Shown here in pieces: positions 57,098-64,000 of a stretch of 64,000 nucleotides of DNA. The DNA lies in the NCBI GenBank assembly GCA_018340375.1, contig JAFFJZ010000001.1, positions 41,036,001 through 41,100,000 of the forward strand. The letters run 5' to 3'. The notes below the pieces were generated by a model. It had not been told where the DNA came from, did no database searches, and saw nothing but the letters and a program-made list of their open reading frames with translations. Made by a program: the position numbers and the translations under genes. Position 1 is the first letter of the stretch. The number at the start of each line of letters is the position of its first letter. Source of the stretch: Gonatopus flavifemur (lineage: Eukaryota > Arthropoda > Insecta > Hymenoptera > Dryinidae).

Positions 57098-57099
57098 TA

Positions 57100-58007
57100 A
57101 TTCTACTGCGAGGCCTCAGATGAACTGGCCCTTTCAAAATTGTTTGCATTTGCCAGCCAGTACCGCTCCTCTCAAAAAAAGATAGGGCTGCGCCAGTGTA
57201 CGATCGAATTTCAATTTCCTCACAGGAATTTGAATTCCATAAGTTTTTGTGGAAGTTTCAGCTGCAATATGAGCATTCGTTTGCGTATCCACCATAACTA
57301 AAAACATCTATTTCCATTCTTTTCGTATTTCGTTACGGAGCAGAAAAAAAATAATAACTCGATGCGCGGAAACCAATTTAATTGAAAATACAAATCCCCC
57401 GTGTTATTCATATTATTCCCTTTTCGAATATTCTTTGTCGAAAGGAGAGAGAATCATTTTTTTGCGATTATGGAAGTTGGAATCGCAGTATTGTTACGTA
57501 GCTGAACAGAGATATGACGTTAGTTCCAGGCTGCAAGCACGTACAAAGAGGAACATATATTCCTATAACGTGTGCGTAACAACGTAGTTCTCGTTTCTCT
57601 ACGTTTGACATTTCATAATTGAAGGAGTTGGACCAACAACTAAACGGGGTCGTTATAAAAGCTTTGTCATTCACATTCCCCTCTTGCCTCTGAATATTCT
57701 ACTGTTACATTGATTTACGTTCCAATCCGTTATAACGTTGTTCACAAATGAGTTTACGATTGATGGTTGAAAAAACTAGAATCCATGCAATTCAATACAG
57801 ACTCGTAGTTTTCGTTACTTTAATGACAGATATCAGAGAGAAAGAAGGATAAAAAATCGCTTTCTATCTCTGTAGGGAGCAAACTATGAATTTGTGGATG
57901 TTGTATTATAAAATTGTTGGATAGAAAATTCTGGATTGACTTGGAATCCAGAATGATAAATATTATTGTTGAAACTTTTGGGATAGATTGCATATTTTTA
58001 TTCCGAA
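57100..58007. other. No gene seen
   Basis: AT-rich, no recognisable feature. Confidence 0.45.
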
Positions 58008-58009
58008 TA

Positions 58010-58125
58010 CACGGAGAAAAAAGTATTCCTGGCATAACAAGCAGGTCTGTTACTATGTCGCCTATAAAAAAATGAGCTGAAAGAGCAAGAAAAATTATTA
58101 GTAACAAACCATTTTTTCTCCGTGT
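58010..58125. mobile_element. 116-bp CACGG-type MITE
   Basis: It starts CACGGAGAAAAAAGTATTCC and ends AAACCATTTTTTCTCCGTG. TA is duplicated (58008-58009 and 58126-58127). Confidence 0.85.
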
Positions 58126-58419
58126 AGTGATGATTGAGTCTGAGCCGCTGCATTGACATACATTTTTCGTCGTTTATAGGTTCGCCATATGGCTGATATG
58201 TTATCGTTTGTCACATTCTGACTGAACATTGAGTACATTTTATTTAATTGTTTTTTCTTTCGGGAGGTTATACTCTGCTTACTTTTCCTATATTATTTAC
58301 GAGCTAGATTCAATTGAATATCCATGATAGATAAAATCGCATTGTCCTCCAATGAAATAGATGTAATAATATTTTTCGGACAGAAATTTCCTTGATTGAA
58401 AATGGAGCGATTCCCGGTC

Positions 58420-58606
58420 CTGGACGGAAAACAATAATACTTGCAACTCGCATAGTCGATTCTCGACCATCTACAAAAAATGGTTACAGCCACTACCTGG
58501 TAGTTGGTGTTTACCGCAACTACCAAGTAGTTGCTATAACTGTTTTTCTCAGATGGTCGAAAATCGACTACTCGAGTAGCTGCTGCAAGTATTCCTTTTT
58601 GTCCAT
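58420..58606. mobile_element. Decayed CACGG-type foldback element
   Basis: It starts GACGGAAAACAATAATACTT and ends AGTATTCCTTTTTGTCCATG. The centre reads AACTACCAAGTAGTTG and CGACCATCTAC, words shared with 54721 and 55892. No target duplication legible. Confidence 0.55.
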
Positions 58607-58608
58607 GA

Positions 58609-58790
58609 GGCTAAAACTGGCAGCCGATTGTTGTAACTCTTGATTAAACCTTGTTGAAGCTTTGTTAGTATCAGAAATCGGTTAAGTAGCGATCCACTGA
58701 ACGTTTCAGATGCTTAAATCCTTAATAAACGTTTTGTGTAAGAAATTATGTCAATCGGCTGCTAGTTCTACGGCTGCCAGTTCCAGTTCC
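58609..58790. repeat. Compact copy of repeat family A
   Basis: GGCTAAAACTGGCAGCCGAT at the left is answered by CGGCTGCCAGTTCCAG at the right. It is the shortest and least interrupted copy in the window and the reference for the others. Confidence 0.6.
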
Positions 58791-59661
58791 ATTTTTTTCC
58801 GTCTGTCTGGGCCCAGACCACTCCAACCAACGGAGACTCGAATGGGCCGATGTCAATTTTTACGCGAAAAAAAGCTGTTGAAGAAAGAATTGGAATAATA
58901 TTCCTCCACATCACAAAAGAATTTTCCAAAAATTATCTATCACCGGATTATTTTGGAAATGTGCGCGAAAGGTATGCAAAAAGTTCACTCACCAAAGTAG
59001 CAGAGATAAGTGGATAAAAGTGATCTAAAAAAATCCAACCTCACACAGAATATGTACCTGTAAAGAAGAAAAAAAGGAATATATATTGAATCAAAGCTAA
59101 CATATATTTTGTAATTGAAAAACATAAAATTGAATTATATTCAATAGATAAACGTGCACTTCACATCATTATTTGACGATAAACTGAGCTCGTATAACGT
59201 ATATACCGACACACTCACACACACACCGAAGTATCTCTGGATTGAAATTTAGATTCCACTGAAGTCTCAACGTTCTCCGATAAATCATAATTTTATCGCT
59301 TCGTTTAGTAATTCTTAGAAAATACAACCTTTGAGAAAATTTTCATGCTGCGGATATTCTTATAATTCATTTGTATCCCACAAGCGTTCAATGCATCCAA
59401 CAAACAATGCTTGGGTTTCGAAGGATCGAAAAAACGAGAAATTTCAAGATGATTCCCAAATGCGTGGGAAAATCACTCAACTCAATTATTCAAATGATCA
59501 AAGGGGATGGCATGAAGACAGATGAGATAAATCGATCGAAGGGTCCCGACTAATGGGACAAACTGTAACTAGAAACAACACTCGAGGCAAGGCACCTGAC
59601 AAATCGAGGCTGAAGCATCTATACTACCCTGCTCATAACCCTATACCAACACTTATTGTTG

Positions 59662-59713
<52 letters not shown>

Positions 59714-61292
59714 GGCACCATACCATCGAGACACGTATGAATTGCACGATGAACCTGGGGCACCGTGAAATACGGATGGAATGTACGGACATTGAACAAT
59801 GACCGCGTTCCGGTGACGATGGCACAATGGAGGAATGGAGTGCTGCATCGTCGCGTACACACGTACGATACACCGCAATTTCGAGTGCACAATTGTAAAG
59901 CTAACCGCCATCCACACCCAACCATTGCGTTCACTAGCTGTTTAATAATTTCCCTTCTCTCATTTTGTCGCCAACTCTTACACATTTCTCGTCGTTCACT
60001 GATTTCATCATCTTTATTATTCCATATAATGTATAAGCGTATAAACGGGATTACTCATCCAGCCACGGGAATGAATAAAATATCATGAACACAAAAGAAT
60101 AAAAAGAGCAAGATTCTTTCGTTAAAATCAAATAAAGAGAATAGATTTCAACCTTACACTAAAAGTCGGATCGTTTTGAAGTCTGTGCATTTCCTTAGTA
60201 TGCAACTTTGAATGTACTGAAAACTGAACTTGTGAGATGTTTTATGATTTCGACCTCGTTCATTTTTCATAAGATTAAAACTAGAAAAATGTGTGAAATT
60301 TGTATTTTACCACTGGAATAATACGAATTTCATTTTCTAAAAGCGATACTCCTTCATGCGTACTGTGTGCGAATGTTTGAATCAATTGTAAACTATCAAT
60401 CAACATTTCAAAAATCATCAAATGAAAAAACGTAATTATTATAAACGAATTATTGATATTTATATAAAGTAGAGAAGATTCGAATCAAGAAAGGAGAATG
60501 AAGAACAACCCAGCGAGGAGCGATAGAACCGGAAAGACTTGTAGCATGTATGATAATATTATGTCAAGAGACAGAAGCATAATATATGGATTGAATAACT
60601 GATAACACAAAAAGAGAATTCTGAATCCTAATGAATGAAGCGTGAATTATTCATGTAATTACATTGGATTAAAGAATCTCGATCCTGAATGTATACGTAC
60701 CACTGAAGTGGATGATTTGTTTTCCAGAATACAAATGATAAGTGATAAATGATGATACAAGCAATAGAGATTCATAAATATGGTAATGAACGGAAGTGTA
60801 TGATCCTTCAGTTACTGGAGTTATTAAACGAATATAGATGAACATGAGATTTGGTACATTGATTTGAGAATGATAAAGTATAAGGAAGGTTTGAAAACCG
60901 ACAATATTTAATGAGAAAAGACATGGTTCAAATTTATCATGATAAAAAATGATGCATTCTAGATAATGGAAAGGAGGAAAGAATTTCTGAATGCCAGAGT
61001 GAATTATGAAGTCGAATGAATTAAGAAAGTAGTCAAGCTAACCGCAGACAACGTAGTTAAATACAAGGAATCTGAATGTATAGTTAAGTCAACTGAATAT
61101 TCATTACTGAGGATGAAATCAAATTGCAGCAATTAAATATTGTAGTCGATTCGAGACGTACGGGGTTCAGGGTTCACTATATTCGCACTTTCCTATCAAC
61201 GTTGATTTCTCAAACTTTACGAGGTTCAGGGTTTATGAATCGGATCGAACCTGAATCCAATGAAAAATACGCGGCGGAACATTTGGAACACA
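58791..61292. other. No gene seen; CAG repeat
   Basis: 2.5 kb. Besides the CAG repeat at 59662, I see short ACAC repeats (59212-59225) and nothing else. Frames through the CAG run give poly-Ala, poly-Cys or poly-Leu and are not credible genes. Confidence 0.45.
59662..59713. repeat. (CAG)n trinucleotide repeat
   Basis: About 16 CAG/AGC units with one CAA interruption near 59699. The surrounding sequence shows no protein domain. Confidence 0.95.
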
Positions 61293-61564
61293 CACGGGAA
61301 GAAAAAAGTATACTTGAACAACATTTATTAACATTTAGAAAAATGACTGTCAGTTTAGGGAAAAAGAGTACCGCTGAAAAATCTTTGCGGTAAGGTTATC
61401 GAAAATTCGTAGTGAAAATACTCAACTTTGATGGTTTTATTGTTATTATTTACAGCGAATTTATTAACTTTTGATGAATTTACTACGAAAATTCTTCAGC
61501 GATACTCTTTTTCCCTAAATTGTCAGTCATTTTGCTAAATAATCATAACCTCTGTCTTTCCGTG
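61293..61564. mobile_element. 272-bp foldback element, CACGGGAAGAAAAAAG ends
   Basis: The left CACGGGAAGAAAAAAGTATAC is answered by CCTCTGTCTTTCCGTG. Inner arms: GACTGTCAGTTTAGGGAAAA against TTTCCCTAAATTGTCAGTC, and TTCGTAGTGAAAAT against ATTTACTACGAAAA. Flanks are CA and TA. Confidence 0.75.
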
Positions 61565-64000
61565 TACCAAATACTGCTAATATCTTACCGTTGTAACGTT
61601 TTAATCAACAAAAATCCATACACCAGTTTACAATTTTTCACAGGTTAAAATAATCACCTACTTCCCACAAATGTGTTGTACATTGTATATTAATCAAAAT
61701 CCTGCACTGTGTAGAATCGACGATCAATGGGTACTAAAATCATGGATTTTGCTCAAAGTTGCAATTTCATATTTCACTGTGAATTCGAATTATATGTGTT
61801 TTGGCATAATGAATCGATAAATTTTGGACAAATATAAGAATGCATAAACACACATTCAACGTGCGAATGAAAGTCTCGTATTGAAATCAGATATTTTATC
61901 CATTTTTCCCTTTGCATGAGATATCATATCATTGCTTCATCATGATACATTTGAAAATCATTCACAGCATAATGTTTCATTCGTTTACACGAAGAAGAAC
62001 AGTATTATTTCTCATTCACTATGATATCGAATACTCTTTGTATCTATCGGATATTCTCGCATGTCAAGATCCATTTTCATTCCAAATATATACTTCATTC
62101 TCACGGTCTCATAATATAGAATTCCATTAAGGGCTCAAACGAAGAACAACGAAATACGAATCATGAGTGAGTCGAGTAAATCCATTGAATTACAACCTAT
62201 TCTTCGTTTCCTTTTTTTCTTCTTCAAAGAAATCTTGAAGAATACATGAAGAGCGGAATCGATCCTAATTCAAGAATATAACATCATATTTCGTAATATA
62301 CCCCAGGTGTATTGCCGATATTGACAATGTGCCCAAGCAGCGTCCATTCGCTTGAATCCAGTATTGGGAAATGACAATGGGACCCATCTTGGACTAATCT
62401 TGGCCCTATTGTTTGTTCCCATACAATTATAGTTCGTAAAAAATGGAAATATTGAACTTTGGTGCGGGCCCAGCCCTAAGTTGAGCCAAGATCGGCTTGG
62501 GTCAGGGCCCATTGTATCACCTAGTCCTCGGGCAAAGCAATACAGCCAGGCTGGAAACGTTGTTATCATCCCAGATTTGGTCCCACGTTAGGTAGCATGA
62601 GCACTCACTTTGGGCCCACATTGGACCCGTAGTAAATACACGCTTGGGACGTAGTAAAATGTCTTCTAAGTCAGGTTTGAGCCAAAGACATCCGGAAAAA
62701 GATCGAGAAATTGGTTGTTGACGAGTATTAACAAGTCGAGCTATAGACAGGATAGATAGAATATACCTTGCAATCCAGTGGCACCTCTTCTTACATTCTA
62801 CGATATTTTCTGAACTGACAATGAGAGGATGTGGGGGCAACGCGCTGTGCCTAGCGTCGTTCAGTAGAATCAGCAGATTGAGACGGATACGTTTGAGAAC
62901 ATAATGTTACCACCTTCCCGATAGGAAAGTTTTCTGGTACAAATCAAAAAAGACTCTTTACAAAACTCTCAGAGCTGGCTCATGTAAGCTTCTTTTCATC
63001 TTAAGAACCACTTCAAGACAATAGTAAAGCTCATACATGTCTTTTAGTAGGACATTCAGTGGGATGAGGTCATTATTTAATTCTTTCAGACTCAAACTTC
63101 ACTGAGAAAAATGCGATACATTTTCAACCACACACAAATTTGGATACTACAAAACCTACTGCGGGGTTGGATCAATCTACATCATTATATTTCAATCAAT
63201 TATATGCAATCGACTGTACTATCTGATATCAAACCAACTCAACCTCGTCGTAAATTTCGTTATATCAACCTCTCCACGATAGTTTAGATTCAAACCATTA
63301 TTCTTCTGACAATTCAGATCACATCCACATATAAATGATTAACGACTTTGAATTTTAAAATAAAATCCCTTAATGCAAAAATAAAAATAAATCACATGAA
63401 TTTATTCATATCATAAGAATACCTTAAAGAAATTAATTTGAAATATCCTCCTTGCCCGGTAAATCCCCATTCAATTACTTCCGTGGCCACATATCTCTGT
63501 CTCAAATACGTTTTTCATGTTCATTCGAGGAATATACTTTTTCTTATTCAATTTGTTGATGATGCATTTTATTTGTCGGGAAATCGGTAGAGACACCCCA
63601 TTCTTTTTCCTTTTTCTCTTTCGAATCCCGTATACGAAATCAAGATGAGAGGAGACGAAGACACAATATTGATCGTTAAGGAAAATGGAAGGAAGTATTA
63701 TATAATAATGGAATCTCAAAGTAAAAGGAACTTTGAATCTTGGCGAAGACTTGATGTCAAGTCGAGCATAGTCTTGGAGTTTTCGTTGCCAAGAAGTAAG
63801 TCGAATCAAACGTCAGAAACAAAACTCCATTGTTTTACGCTACGCGATAGAGATTTGAGTTTGCGTGGAAGTCATATTCAGCTACATTCTTTTGCAAGCA
63901 TGACATCGTTCACACATATGCACATCTATGATGTGGTACCACGTGCACATTGTATAAACCTATCTACGCAAACAGTTATATCGTACAGCACACGGGGGAA
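61565..64000. other. No gene seen; possible repeat edges
   Basis: 2.4 kb. The patch 62330-62680 is richer in GC and repeats GGGCCCA / TTGGGAC / CTTGG words in both orientations, which suggests a repeat of unknown type. A lone CACTGAGAAAAATG end is at 63100 with no partner. No gene recognised. Confidence 0.4.

Noticed and set aside
59553..59985. Poly-Ala, poly-Cys and poly-Leu frames over the CAG repeat
   Set aside because: Three phases of the same microsatellite are open; none has a domain outside the homopolymer.
62270..62840. Two overlapping minus-strand frames of 99 and 107 codons
   Set aside because: They lie over the GC-rich repeated patch and resemble no protein family.
1..64000. Endogenous virus or polydnavirus genes
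   Set aside because: I looked for retroviral Gag/Pol/Env, capsid or known viral-type domains and saw none; the only reverse transcriptase is of non-LTR type.

Overview
The window looks like an intergenic or intronic, AT-rich stretch of an insect nuclear genome. I lean towards Hymenoptera because of the mix of irritans- and cecropia-type mariners, a piggyBac relic, tRNA-derived SINEs and many short foldback elements, but the species call is inference. I found no convincing conserved host protein gene and no rRNA or functional tRNA gene. Almost everything recognisable is mobile DNA or its remains.

Layout. 0.6-1.1 kb: decayed foldback element with another inside. 3.2-4.5 kb: nearly intact irritans-type mariner with identical 36-bp inverted ends. 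4.8-6.0 kb: foldback elements. 8.27-8.88 kb: internally deleted piggyBac relic flanked by TTAA/TTGA. 9.9-13.2 kb: two almost identical 1103-bp elements in opposite orientation around a 1.07-kb spacer, each carrying a tRNA-like A/B-box segment. 15 kb: SINE-like piece. 19.3-22.6 kb: a MITE, a dead cecropia-type mariner and, directly beside it, a second dead mariner broken by a MITE. 25.8-26.5 kb: two foldback elements. 26.9-29.6 kb: 5'-truncated non-LTR retrotransposon. 34.6-35.8 kb: dead Hsmar1-like mariner. 38.4-40.7 kb: repeat carrying an inserted hAT relic (8-bp target duplication) which itself carries a MITE. 40.8-40.9 kb: 52-bp-arm hairpin. 43.0 kb: hAT MITE. 44.3-45.3 kb: a compact candidate transcription unit. 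45.5-46.1 kb: pogo/psq-type relic. 48.2-49.4 kb: MITE inside MITE, then a SINE and a further MITE. 51.3-51.8, 53.1-54.0, 54.7-57.1, 58.0-58.8 and 61.3-61.6 kb: more elements, including a multi-level nest.

Two things stand out. First, at 44633-44962 there are five tandem 50-53-nt hairpins. Their 18-nt loop is almost invariant, while the outer stems change by compensating base-pair swaps. They lie in what looks like the intron of a small gene with TATA box, initiator, GT...AG boundaries, a 63-codon ORF and AATAAA. I do not recognise this system. Second, more than twenty short palindromic elements of very different interior share CAC(T/G)G termini followed by an A-run. Where both edges are readable they duplicate two bases of variable sequence (TA, AA, TG, CA, CT, AG). 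That argues for one transposase family that is not Tc1/mariner; no source transposase for it is visible here.

The recognisable coding relics (four mariner, one piggyBac, one hAT, one LINE, one psq-type) are all broken or truncated, so nothing here is expected to make an active protein except possibly the small 63-codon ORF, whose function is unknown.
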